DNA from: Thermoleophilia bacterium
Lineage (GTDB): Bacteria > Actinomycetota > Thermoleophilia > RBG-16-64-13
Reading direction: 5' to 3'
NCBI GenBank assembly: GCA_027493445.1
Contig: JAOSKU010000001.1
Location: 3,058,822-3,122,821, forward strand
DNA length: 64,000 nt
Shown here: piece by piece, positions 8,749-16,437 of the stretch
Layout of the letters: each line of letters starts with the position of its first letter
Position numbering within the stretch: position 1 is the stretch's first letter
Translations under genes and position numbers: made by a program
Notes under the pieces: model-generated
What the model saw: only the letters and a program-made list of their open reading frames with translations
Database searches by the model: none
Told to the model about the DNA's origin: nothing

Positions 8749-9177
8749 AAGTTGCAGATGAGAGTCGCGCAGCCGTTGAGCGATCAGGAAGGCGATCTGG
8801 TCCATGACCCGGTAGCCCAGGGCGGGGTTCTCGTCGAATAGCTCACGCAGCTCCGCCGCCTTCCAGATCGCAGTCTCGCAGTCTTCCATGGCCCGGGCGG
8901 TGGCCGTGAAATCATGCGGCGCCACCAATCCCGACCACGCGAAAAACTCTCCCGGATCTACGGTCGAAACCGTCAGCTTGCGTCCGTTGCCCACGTCCAT
9001 CTGGAGACCCACCCGGCCTTTGAGCAGTAGACAGATTGCATACGCCTCCTCGTTCTCTCGGAAGACGATTTCGCCGGTGGCGTAGCTACGCCGCACGGCC
9101 ATGCCCGCCAGGCGCTTCTTGTCGACCTCTTCCAGCTGGTGAAAGAGCTCGTTCTCCTCCAGGGTGACCCCCTTCAC
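8728..9177 (-). CDS. Cyclic-nucleotide-binding domain protein without DNA-binding domain (hydrogenase operon)
   Basis: This 149-residue protein consists of one cNMP-binding beta-roll with flanking helices: YATGEIVFRENEEAYAICLL, VGLQMDVGNGRKLTVS and FFAWSGLV. No helix-turn-helix follows, so it cannot be a normal Crp/Fnr regulator. It ends with a helix and LQLLGLFGG. GTG 9177 overlaps the stop of the hydrogenase large subunit in a GTGA arrangement and is preceded by AAGGAGG, so it is the last gene of that operon. It is clearly paralogous to the membrane-anchored protein at 13452-14075. A role in sensing or partner binding for the hydrogenase is inferred from position only. Confidence 0.8.
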   Translation of the reverse strand: MKGVTLEENELFHQLEEVDKKRLAGMAVRRSYATGEIVFRENEEAYAICLLLKGRVGLQMDVGNGRKLTVSTVDPGEFFAWSGLVAPHDFTATARAMEDCETAIWKAAELRELFDENPALGYRVMDQIAFLIAQRLRDSHLQLLGLFGG

Positions 9178-10487
9178 CGCTGCACCTCCTTGCCGGACTC
9201 GGTCAGATCGATAACGTGCGTGGAGCAGGAGATGCACGGGTCATAAGCCCGCACCAGCATCTCCAGCGTATGCTGAGCCTTCTCGGTGCCCAGCGGGATT
9301 AGGTACGGAGCGAAGGCCCACATATCCGCCTCCAAGTTGGCCAGGTTCTGACCGGTGGGGATGATGAGGTTGGCGTCGGTAATCCGCCCTTCCTCGTCGA
9401 TGGCGTACTCGTGGTAGAGGGTTCCCCGGGGTACCTCGACCGCGCCCGTTCCGCGACCGGCGCGCGGGGCCGGGTCGGGTGGCTCGCTCCGCAGTCCGGT
9501 CTCCAGCAGGGTGGCGATGACCGCTCGGGCTTCTTCGACGCAATGGACGGTCTCGACCACCTGGGCAGTCGTGTTCTTGAACGGGTTCGACACCGGCGGA
9601 CACAGATCCAGGGCCACGGCTGCCTGTCTTGCTCCCTCGCTCAGGCGCGAGTAGCCGTTGTTCACCCGGGCCAGCGCACCTACCATGAAGGCCCCCGCGT
9701 CGCTGGCGCAATGCTTCGCCGAGGAATGGGGAACCACATGCTCCCTGACTTTCTCCCGGTAGCTGCGCACGGGGGTCGTCCCTCCCTGCGAAGAGAAGAT
9801 CGTGTCCCCGAAGAACGCATAATCGGCGCTGGACTCGAGCGAAAGATACTCGGTCGCTCGTTCGAAGGCGGGCAGCTCCAATCCGGCAAAGAGCTCGATG
9901 GTAGCGGCCAGGTCGGTCTGTGCCTCGGCCAGAGACCGGTCGAGCTCGCGAAGTTGCTCCGGTGTTGGCAGCCTGGTGAAGCCCCCGATCGTGGCGCTCA
10001 CCTGATGCACGGCCCGCCCCCCGACCACATCGCAGATGTGGTTGCCGAGCTTCTTGAGACGCAGGGCACGCTTCACCACCTCCGGATGGGTCTCGACCAA
10101 GGGGACGACGCTCCCCACCCCGAAGAAGTCGGGCGCGACCAGGAAGTATGCGTGCAACACGTGGCTCTGGATGATTTCCCCCCACAGCAGCAGGCGGCGC
10201 AGCAGCATGGTCTGGTCAGATGGGACGATTCCCATGGCATCTTCCACGGCCGTGATGGCGGCCAAGACGTGACCGTTGGAGCAGATTCCGCAAATACGCG
10301 AGGTGATCAGCGGGGCCTGGTCAAAGGGGCGTCCGCGAAGCATGGCCTCGAAGAAGCGGGGAGGCTCCGTCACCTCGAAGCGTACGTCATCAACCTCGCC
10401 GTTCCGGGCCGTAACCACGATGTTGCCGTGACCTTCGACCCGAGAAACGTAGTCGACGCGGACGTCCACGGTGCGTGTCGCGCTCAC
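9174..10487 (-). CDS. hydA: [NiFe]-hydrogenase large subunit, group 3 (HydA-like)
   Basis: This 437-residue subunit carries the NiFe active site. The N-terminal motif ITSRICGICSNGH and the C-terminal motif YDPCISCSTHVIDL give the four nickel-binding cysteines. About 11 residues follow the last motif. No maturation protease or hyp genes are in the window. Together with the small subunit and two electron-transfer subunits it forms a cytoplasmic bidirectional hydrogenase, most like group 3b sulfhydrogenase. GTG 10487 overlaps the small-subunit stop by four bases. The order beta, gamma, delta, alpha is the same as in sulfhydrogenase operons. Confidence 0.92.
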   Translation of the reverse strand: MSATRTVDVRVDYVSRVEGHGNIVVTARNGEVDDVRFEVTEPPRFFEAMLRGRPFDQAPLITSRICGICSNGHVLAAITAVEDAMGIVPSDQTMLLRRLLLWGEIIQSHVLHAYFLVAPDFFGVGSVVPLVETHPEVVKRALRLKKLGNHICDVVGGRAVHQVSATIGGFTRLPTPEQLRELDRSLAEAQTDLAATIELFAGLELPAFERATEYLSLESSADYAFFGDTIFSSQGGTTPVRSYREKVREHVVPHSSAKHCASDAGAFMVGALARVNNGYSRLSEGARQAAVALDLCPPVSNPFKNTTAQVVETVHCVEEARAVIATLLETGLRSEPPDPAPRAGRGTGAVEVPRGTLYHEYAIDEEGRITDANLIIPTGQNLANLEADMWAFAPYLIPLGTEKAQHTLEMLVRAYDPCISCSTHVIDLTESGKEVQR

Positions 10488-11272
10488 CGGCTCACCTCCA
10501 TCGTCAGAGCCTGGTCCCCCAGGGCTCGATAGCCGTTGTAGAGAACGTACTCGGCCAGCACGTCCTCGGCGTTGAGCCCGTTCTTCTCCAAGAGGGCTTC
10601 AAACGAGGACACGTTCGGGTCATCGGCCGGCCCCCGGCAGCCGTAGCAGCGGCTGCCGTAGCTGGGGCACAAGGCTCCACACCCGGCTCGGGTGACTGGG
10701 CCCAGGCAGAGCGCGCCCCGATCGAAGGCGCACGGATTCTCGGCGAGCCGGCATTCCACGCAGACCGGGTACCCGGGGATAGGGGGACGCCGTCCCACCA
10801 GCAACGCCGTCACTACGCTGAGGAACTCGTCCTTGTGGATGGGGCATCCGGGTATGTGCGCATCAACCGGGATGATCGCATCCACCGGGCGGGCCAAAGT
10901 CGACGGGAAGTAGCCGGCCGCGTCACCGTAGACCAGACGCCCCGGCTCTTCGCTATCGTGGGCGTTTTTCAGTCCGGGGATTCCCACCGGGTGGGCGCAG
11001 GCTCCCAGGGTGATCACCAGCGGCGCCCGCTCCCGGATGGCCCGCAGCCGCGTCTCATCGGCCTCGCGGGTCACGGCGCCTTCGATCAAGGCGATGTCGT
11101 ACTCGTTGCCGGTCTCGCTGATGGCCTCCTTGAAATAGACGAACTCCACCAGCTGGAGCAGGTCGACGAGCTCGTCCTCGCAGTTCAGGATCTGCAGCTG
11201 GCAGCCTGCGCACGAGGCAAGTTCGAAGAGGGCCAGCCGGGGGCGCTTCGTCGGGCGCAGCGGGCCGTCCAT
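10484..11272 (-). CDS. hydD: [NiFe]-hydrogenase small subunit, group 3 (HydD-like)
   Basis: This 262-residue subunit carries the electron-relay iron-sulfur clusters. The proximal-cluster motif SCAGCQLQILNCE is near the N-terminus, followed by GACAHPVG, PGCPIHKDEFL and a Cys-rich C-terminal part (CVECRLAENPC, AGCGALCPSYGSRCYGC). There is no twin-arginine signal, which fits a soluble cytoplasmic group 3 enzyme. ATG 11272 overlaps the upstream stop (TGATG), so translation is probably coupled. Confidence 0.92.
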   Translation of the reverse strand: MDGPLRPTKRPRLALFELASCAGCQLQILNCEDELVDLLQLVEFVYFKEAISETGNEYDIALIEGAVTREADETRLRAIRERAPLVITLGACAHPVGIPGLKNAHDSEEPGRLVYGDAAGYFPSTLARPVDAIIPVDAHIPGCPIHKDEFLSVVTALLVGRRPPIPGYPVCVECRLAENPCAFDRGALCLGPVTRAGCGALCPSYGSRCYGCRGPADDPNVSSFEALLEKNGLNAEDVLAEYVLYNGYRALGDQALTMEVSR

Positions 11273-12126
11273 CAGAGCATCGCCTCCTCGAGCCGTTTAA
11301 GCTCGGCGTACGTAAAAACCGGACCGTCCTGGCACACGTAGACGCCGTTGATCTGACAGTGGCCGCACTCACCTATCCCGCACTTCATGCGGCGCTCGAG
11401 GGACAGGACGATGCGGTCCTCGGGGACGCCGCAGGCGAGAACCTGCTTGACCACGTGCTTGAACATCACCGGGGGCCCAACCATCACCGGCACGGTGCGG
11501 GCCGGATGGACCTCGAGCCGGCGAAAGAGGGTGGTCACCGGCCCCACGTTCCCTTTCCAGCCGGGGTCGGCAATGTCGGTGGTGACGCGGAAGTCGACGT
11601 CGTCCCGGGTGACCCACTGGGCGATCTCGTCCTTGAAGAGCATTTCCCCGGGGTTCTTGCAGCCGTAGAGGATCGTGACATCGTCGAAGTCGTCACGCTC
11701 GTCGATCAGGTTCGTGATCAGGGAGCGGAGAGGCACGATGCCGAGCCCGCCCGCGATAACCAGAACGTTCTGCTTCCTCATGGTGCTCAGTGGGAAGCCA
11801 CGGCCCAGCGGACCGCGGACGCCGACCATCGACCCCAGTTCCAGCCGTTCCAGGGCTTTGGTCACGTCGCCCACCCGGCGGATGCAGAGTTCGAAGGCCT
11901 CTCCTCGCGTGGGTGAGGAAGAGATCGAGAAGGGCGCCTCGCCGATGCCCAGGACGCTCACCTCGAGGAACTGGCCGGGGGTGTGGCCCAGCTCGCTGCC
12001 GTCGGCCAGCCGGAGGCGGTACAAAGTCTCGGTGGCGGTGAGCCGGTCCTTGCGGATGATTTCGGCCAGGTCGGGCAGGAAGGGCGATGGCTTAAGACGG
12101 CGTTCGGCCAGCGGTAGGGGATTCAT
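11272..12126 (-). CDS. hydG: Hydrogenase FAD/NAD(P)-binding subunit (HydG-like)
   Basis: This 284-residue ferredoxin-reductase-like flavoprotein passes electrons between the hydrogenase clusters and NAD(P). Seen are an FAD domain (PGQFLEVSVLGIGEAPFSIS), the NAD(P)-binding segment VLVIAGGLGIVPLRSLI and a C-terminal 2Fe-2S motif CGIGECGHCQINGVYVC. ATG 12126 shares its A with the upstream stop (TGATG) and replaces an upstream non-coding-like extension. It is the gamma subunit of the sulfhydrogenase-type complex encoded by the operon. Confidence 0.9.
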   Translation of the reverse strand: MNPLPLAERRLKPSPFLPDLAEIIRKDRLTATETLYRLRLADGSELGHTPGQFLEVSVLGIGEAPFSISSSPTRGEAFELCIRRVGDVTKALERLELGSMVGVRGPLGRGFPLSTMRKQNVLVIAGGLGIVPLRSLITNLIDERDDFDDVTILYGCKNPGEMLFKDEIAQWVTRDDVDFRVTTDIADPGWKGNVGPVTTLFRRLEVHPARTVPVMVGPPVMFKHVVKQVLACGVPEDRIVLSLERRMKCGIGECGHCQINGVYVCQDGPVFTYAELKRLEEAML

Positions 12127-13172
12127 CACCTCACCGTCCTTGATGCGGGCTGTCCTTTCAGCTGGTTGAAGACCTCGATGGGGTTGATGTCGACCAGGCA
12201 GGCCCGAGCGCAGCGGCCGCAGCCGACGCAACCTTGCCGGCCATAGCGTTCCATGATGTAGCGTCCCTTGCGGTTGAGGCGATGCTTGACGCGCATGGCC
12301 CGAGGCTTGCGGAAGCTCTCTCCAGTCCCCACCATGGCGAACGCATCGAGCTGACAGCTGTCCCAGGTTCGATAGCGGCGACCGGTGGCCAGGTCGAGGT
12401 CGAGCTCATCGCCAACATCGAAGCAGTAGCACGTCGGGCACACATTGGTGCACGCGCCGCACGACAAGCACTTCTCTCCCAAGACGTCCCACAGCAAGGA
12501 GTCGGCGCTCTCGGCCAATAATCCCGGCAGCTGATCGAAGCTGACGTCCAGCCGGGGCGTGAAGGCCGCGTCTCGGGCCTCGTGGGCCCTACGCAGCCGA
12601 GTGCGGTCCTCGTACAGCGCTTCTCGCGCCCCGGTCAGCCCGGCGAACAGGTCCCTGCCCTTCGGCGAGCCTACAGCCACGTAGACATCGTCTCCCAGGT
12701 CGGTGAGCAGGAGGTCGTAGTTGGCGTGGACCTCGAGGGTCTCCATGCTGTGGCAGAAGCACCGGTCGTCGCACGGCTCGAGGCACTCCATCCCGACGAG
12801 GGTGATCCGCCGGCGGCGGGCGGCGTAGTGCCCGTCGTGCTTGTCGTCGATGAATATCGCATCGAGTAGTGCGAGGGCGTGTAGATCGCACGGCCGAATG
12901 CCGAAGACGATCACCTCGGGTGCTTCCAGCACCGGCTCCATCTCAATGTGCTCGCCCAACCGGAATTGGAGCAGGGTTTCCTTCACAGGCAGAAGGTACT
13001 TGCTTGGGGGCAGCGCGGTGGGGAGGTAGTGTTCGGCGATCTCGTGTGCGGCGCGGATAGCCTGGAAGCGGATCGACGGACCCTCGGCCACGGGCGCGGC
13101 GACGGTCTGCTCCGAGGCGAGCCTGTCGATGAAGCGGTTAAGGTCGGCCTTGGGTACCATTCTATCTAGCAT
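12126..13172 (-). CDS. hydB: Hydrogenase 4Fe-4S dicluster subunit (HydB-like)
   Basis: This 348-residue iron-sulfur protein is the first gene of the operon and resembles the beta subunit of sulfhydrogenase and the A subunit of anaerobic sulfite reductase. Two ferredoxin motifs are visible in the C-terminal third: CLSCGACTNVCPTCYCF and CVGCGRCARACLVDINP. The N-terminal part has the typical VIVFGIRPCDLHAL block and a Cys-rich loop (CLEPCDDRCFC). ATG 13172 is preceded by GGAGG nine bases upstream; ATG 13160 is a possible alternative. Confidence 0.9.
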   Translation of the reverse strand: MLDRMVPKADLNRFIDRLASEQTVAAPVAEGPSIRFQAIRAAHEIAEHYLPTALPPSKYLLPVKETLLQFRLGEHIEMEPVLEAPEVIVFGIRPCDLHALALLDAIFIDDKHDGHYAARRRRITLVGMECLEPCDDRCFCHSMETLEVHANYDLLLTDLGDDVYVAVGSPKGRDLFAGLTGAREALYEDRTRLRRAHEARDAAFTPRLDVSFDQLPGLLAESADSLLWDVLGEKCLSCGACTNVCPTCYCFDVGDELDLDLATGRRYRTWDSCQLDAFAMVGTGESFRKPRAMRVKHRLNRKGRYIMERYGRQGCVGCGRCARACLVDINPIEVFNQLKGQPASRTVR

Positions 13173-13293
13173 CGCCGGGCGCCTCCTGCAGCTCGGTGTC
13201 ATGGCTCAGCGTGCGTTCCGGGTATGTGTACGATGATCGTGTTCGGGTCCGTCCGTGGACGTGCGTTCTTCTGTCCGGGCAACCCGGGGGACG

Positions 13294-13348
13294 TTCACTA
13301 CGTGAATCGGCTCACATGACCTCCTGGGGCGCAGGTGAAAGCCTTCAC
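13294..13348. promoter_or_regulatory. Two GTGAA/TTCAC inverted repeats upstream of the hydrogenase operon
   Basis: TTCAC-TAC-GTGAA spans 13294-13306 and GTGAA-AAGCC-context-TTCAC spans 13335-13348 (arms GTGAA 13335-13339 and TTCAC 13344-13348). Both lie in the 279-base gap before hydB and share the same half-site in opposite arrangements. The half-site resembles part of a Crp/Fnr half-site (TGTGA). They are plausible operators, but no regulator with a DNA-binding domain is encoded next to them. Confidence 0.35.
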
Positions 13349-13451
13349 AATCTCACTCAACCACAGCGCCTCTTTGTAAGCTTATCACTCATGCCCCATC
13401 TTGGCGACCCGCAAACCAGAGCGAGCGGGCCAGAAGCCCGCCCGCTGATTC

Positions 13452-14075
13452 TCAGTCCGCCTCTCCCAGCAGTCCCACCAACTGCAGGTCGCGGTCCTTG
13501 AGTCGGTCGGCCAAAGTGTCGGCCAACTTCTCCATGAGGGCGTACCCCAGATGCGGGTAGGACTCGCACGCTCGGCGCACGGCCGCGGCGGGCAGAATGG
13601 CCACCGTCGAGTTCTCCATGCAGTGCGCCGTTGCGGTGTAATGATGATCGCCGACCAGGCCGGACCAGGCGAAAAGCTGGCCGTCCCGCACGACGCCGAC
13701 CATCAGCTTCTTGCCGCCGGCGAGCTCGATGAGCAGGCCGACCCGGCCATGCAGGAGCAGGCAAAGGTTGCCAGCATCCTCCTTCTCGACGAAGATCTCC
13801 CGTCCCGCCCCGTACGTGCCGATCCCGGCCTCCGCCAGGAAGAGCTCGCGCTGCTCTTCACTGAACGAGGCAAGGATGGGCAGATGGCGCAGCACTTCGC
13901 GCTCCGCGGCAGCGGTGATGCCAGGAGCGGCGACTGGGGCCGCTGGGGTTTCGGGTGTAGGTTCGATCTTGTACGCTCTCTCTTCGCCGGCGATGCGCGT
14001 CCGCCGAGCAGAGATCCTCTCCCTGACGATCCAGTAAACCACGAGCCCCACGAACACGAGTACCACTACGCCCAC
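13452..14075 (-). CDS. Membrane-anchored cyclic-nucleotide-binding protein upstream of the hydrogenase operon
   Basis: The protein has about 207 residues. It begins with one hydrophobic helix (VGVVVLVFVGLVVYWIV), followed by a basic stretch and a Pro/Ala linker. A cNMP-binding domain closely related to the one at 8728-9177 follows (LFAWSGLV, TATAHCMEN, LGYALMEKLA, LQLVGLLGE). No helix-turn-helix is present. The same-strand gene order suggests co-function with the hydrogenase, but a 279-base gap separates them. GTG 14075 has GGAGGTGA six bases upstream; GTG 14084 is too close to the ribosome site. Confidence 0.75.
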   Translation of the reverse strand: MGVVVLVFVGLVVYWIVRERISARRTRIAGEERAYKIEPTPETPAAPVAAPGITAAAEREVLRHLPILASFSEEQRELFLAEAGIGTYGAGREIFVEKEDAGNLCLLLHGRVGLLIELAGGKKLMVGVVRDGQLFAWSGLVGDHHYTATAHCMENSTVAILPAAAVRRACESYPHLGYALMEKLADTLADRLKDRDLQLVGLLGEAD

Positions 14076-14093
14076 CGTGATCACCTCCTCAAC

Positions 14094-14105
14094 ATGTGAT
14101 CACAT
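14094..14105. promoter_or_regulatory. Perfect 12-base palindrome ATGTGATCACAT
   Basis: ATGTGATCACAT lies immediately upstream of the ribosome site of the membrane-anchored cNMP-binding protein. The half ATGTGA is the same core seen in Crp-like sites, here without a spacer. It could be an operator in the 5' leader; function is inferred. Confidence 0.35.
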
Positions 14106-14405
14106 TCACCACCGCTCGGCTGGATATCGCGTGGCACTTGCCGGCGTGGGCAAGAGGCGCCCGAACTCGGCCCTTCGGTCCGGACGGGCGACCACATGCG
14201 CCAGCCCGGGAGCGGCCTCCGTCCACTCCGCGGTGAGGACTATCCCCGCCTCGGTCGCCTCGGGCCTCCATCTTCATTATAGTACTTTCACTTATGGAAG
14301 TCTTGGGCTGCGATCTCTTCAGAATAGGATTCGTTCACCTGCCATGGAGAAGAGACCCCCGGCTGTCCTGGGCGAACAAGCGAAGCGCCGTAACGCGCGG
14401 GGGTT
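14106..14405. other. Intergenic stretch without a recognisable gene
   Basis: About 300 bases lie between the minus-strand cNMP gene and the hydrogenase remnant. An AT-rich patch at 14270-14300 (CATTATAGTACTTTCACTTATGG) could hold a promoter. I found no convincing coding frame, repeat or RNA structure. Confidence 0.4.
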
Positions 14406-15038
14406 GTGGATCCGCCTTCACAAGCACGCGTTCTGGAGAAGGCCGCTGAGGGTCAGACACTGGCCGGAGGGTTGGCGTACGCACAGCGAGCATGTGCGGC
14501 CTGTAGCGTGACCAATAGCGTGGCCTACGCCCAAGCCTGTGAGTCGGCTTTGGGGCTCCGCCCGACTCCGGAGATCGCTCGGGCGCGGACGCTGCTGCTG
14601 GAGCTCGAGCGCCTGTACAACCACCTGAGTGACATCGGCGCCGCCTGTGCCGGAGTGGGCTTCGCCCTGGGCAACATGGCCTTTGCCTCCCTGAAGGAGA
14701 GGACCCAGCGGCTGAACGCCCGGCTCGCCGGTCACCGGTTCCTGTTCGGCACGATCGGCGTGGATGCACGAAAGGCCTGGCGTGAGGTGCTCTTCAATGC
14801 GTCTGTGCAGGACCGCTTTGTCGGCGGCGGCCGTCTCTCCGCCGAGGTGGCCCGGGAGATGGGTACCGTGGGGCCAGCTGCCAGGGCCATGTGGGTTGGC
14901 GATCTTGGGGCCGTGCACGACGTTGTGTCAGTCGATCTGCGCATTCCCGGGTGCCCGCCGTCACCGGATGTCACCGCGCGCCACCTGCTCCAGGCTCTCG
15001 ACCTCCGTGCGAAGCGCCACCTGCCGGAACAGGGCTGA
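14406..15038 (+). pseudogene. Chimeric remnant of a group 4 [NiFe]-hydrogenase (large-subunit core fused to small-subunit tail)
   Basis: The 210-codon frame begins like the middle of a HycE/HyfG large subunit (GQTLAGGLAYAQRACAACSV, ARTLLLELERLYNHLSDIG, RLNARLAGHRFLFGTIGV, GRLSAEVAREMGTVGPAARA). It then passes directly into the C-terminal end of a NuoB/HycG-type small subunit (GAVHDVVSVDLRIPGCPPSP). The N-terminus and the C-terminal DPCxxC part of the large subunit and the first cluster motif of the small subunit are absent. The nickel-site motif RxCGxCxxxH reads RACAACSVTN. A deletion joining two neighbouring genes explains this, so the product is very unlikely to be a hydrogenase. Confidence 0.75.
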
Positions 15039-15162
15039 CGCAGCCCTCCCTAGAGCTTGCCTTGTCGACGCCCGCGGTTGGGAGCGCTTGGCGGGCCAGG
15101 TAGTCCTTGGCGGCCTCAGCGAGTTCCAGGCCGCATGGCTTCTGAGACCCGGTGAAGACGAA

Positions 15163-15208
15163 GACAATGGTGGACCCGACCTGTCCGGTTTCCGGGTCCA
15201 CCATTGTC
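15163..15208. terminator. 16-bp perfect inverted repeat, possible transcription terminator
   Basis: Arms at 15163-15178 and 15193-15208 are perfectly complementary (left arm GACAATGGTGGACCCG) around a 14-base loop. The site lies 70 bases past the end of the minus-strand sigma factor unit and 125 bases past the plus-strand hydrogenase remnant, where both would need to stop. On the minus strand TTCGTCTT follows; there is no clear T-run on either side. Confidence 0.45.
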
Positions 15209-15278
15209 ATATCCCGGAGTCACCCGAGCGTGCGGGCCCAACCGCTGATCGGTTCGCGTGGAATCCGCACCCTCAAGG

Positions 15279-15395
15279 TCACTCCTGGTCCTTGCCGGAC
15301 GCCTCGACGGGTCCGAGGCATCCACACGAACACGCTGCAGGTTCCGGGGGCGTTTGCTCCCGAGGCGTCTCCTGCACCTGCTCTTCCGATTTCAT
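15279..15395 (-). CDS. 38-residue peptide with a CSCGC cluster, downstream of an ECF sigma factor
   Basis: The peptide starts MKSEEQVQETPREQ and contains AACSCGCLGPV near its C-terminus. ATG 15395 lies eight bases after GGAGGAGGT, a strong ribosome site. The body is acidic and Pro-rich, with three cysteines in five residues, suggesting metal binding or modification. It lies 72 bases downstream of the sigma-factor stop on the same strand. The sigma factor itself ends with a similar Cys-rich tail. I do not recognise the family. Being so short, it could be a chance frame, but the ribosome site argues for translation. Confidence 0.45.
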   Translation of the reverse strand: MKSEEQVQETPREQTPPEPAACSCGCLGPVEASGKDQE

Positions 15396-15467
15396 GGCCA
15401 TCACCTCCTCCAGATGCGCGTCTGTCTCCCAGAAGACCCCGGTTCGACCGCCGGTGGCTCCCATTCC

Positions 15468-16109
15468 TTACGGTTCGAGCAAGACACGGCCGCACCGGCA
15501 GGCCGATGTCGAACAGCGGGCGACGAACGCATCGACCTCGTCCTGCCCGGGCCCCGACTGCCTGAGCACCGCCTCAGCCTCCTTCTGTAGGTCGCGTCTC
15601 AGGCGCTGCCTGCCCTCGAACAGCCGGCTGCGCACCAGGTTCTCGGGGAGGTCCAGCAGGCCGGCGATCTCCCGGTATGGCCTGCCGAGGAAGTAGTGGA
15701 GCAGGAGGGGCACGCGCTGATCTTCGGGTAGTGAAGCGAGGAGGCGGTGGATCAGATCCCGCAGGTAGAGCGGGCCGGTTTCGCCGACGTGGCCGACGGC
15801 GGAACCGGGCGCCTCGCTTTCAGCCTCCGTCAACGTGGAGTCGCTCCTCCGCAGCGACATGAGGCAGGTGGTGCGGGCGATCTGGCGAAGCCACGGCCAG
15901 AAGCTTTCGCCGTTCCGCACGGAGCCGATGTGGGTGTAGGCTCGCAAGAAGGTTTCCTGGGCCAGATCCTCGGCCGCCCAGCGGTCTCGGACGTAACCGG
16001 TGCACACGCCGAGAACGGGACCGTAGTAGGTGCGTACGAGACGAGTGAAGGCCTCGAGGTGGCCGTCCCGGGCGGCCTGCACGACCTCGCGCAGTTCGGT
16101 CTCTTGCAC
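15468..16109 (-). CDS. ECF sigma factor with Cys-rich C-terminal tail
   Basis: This 213-residue sigma-70 family protein has region 2 (residues 20-85: AFTRLVRTYYGPVLGVCTGY, DLAQETFLRAY, WLRQIARTTCLMSLRR) and region 4 (115-175: LPEDQRVPLLLHYFLGRPYR, EIAGLLDLPENLVRSRL). The last 20 residues add CSTSACRCGR (C199, C204, C206), which is not part of a normal ECF protein. GTG 16109 has AAAGGAGG five bases upstream. No anti-sigma gene is adjacent; the only co-directional neighbour is the CSCGC peptide. The tail may serve as a built-in metal or redox sensor, which is inference. Confidence 0.88.
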   Translation of the reverse strand: MQETELREVVQAARDGHLEAFTRLVRTYYGPVLGVCTGYVRDRWAAEDLAQETFLRAYTHIGSVRNGESFWPWLRQIARTTCLMSLRRSDSTLTEAESEAPGSAVGHVGETGPLYLRDLIHRLLASLPEDQRVPLLLHYFLGRPYREIAGLLDLPENLVRSRLFEGRQRLRRDLQKEAEAVLRQSGPGQDEVDAFVARCSTSACRCGRVLLEP

Positions 16110-16123
16110 GCTTGCCTCCTTTG

Positions 16124-16437
16124 GAGCTCGTCTCGAAACGAAGCCTTGGCCCCCAGGCCGCCCTGGCCGGGGCGATGCGGTGTCCTCGGTCACGTCCGTA
16201 GCGCTGCTACGCCCGCTCCCTGCGTCCGGGGAGCTCGTTTCACAACGAAGCCTTGGCGGCCGCGGCCGCACTGGCCGGCGCGATGCGGCGTCCTCGGTCA
16301 CGTACGTAGCTCCGCTACGCCCGCTCCCTGCGTCCGGGCCTCGCCCGCGCCCATTGCAGCCTGACCGCGAAGCGTCATTGCGAAACGAGCTCTGGCCTCG
16401 CCCGCGCCCAGCGCACCCTGGCGGCGAGGCGTCATTC
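16124..16437 (-). repeat. Tandem copies of the dispersed intergenic repeat
   Basis: Two successive units each start with GAGCTCGT(C/T)TC...AACGAAGCCTTGGC and contain the shared core GTCCTCGGTCACGT and CGCTCCCTGCGTCCGGG. They are followed by two copies of a shorter unit ending in GCGTCATT. The orientation is opposite to the copy at 62979-63249. The block fills the gap between the sigma factor and the acyl-CoA dehydrogenase and reaches the dehydrogenase stop codon. Confidence 0.8.

Noticed and set aside
9411..10532. Long plus-strand frame opposite the hydrogenase large subunit
   Set aside because: Antisense to a gene with clear active-site motifs; composition typical of a shadow frame.
14971..15210. 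Minus-strand frame containing GSTIVFVFTGSQKPCGLELA
   Set aside because: Looks partly protein-like, but it runs through the perfect inverted repeat and antisense to the hydrogenase remnant, with no ribosome site or recognised family.
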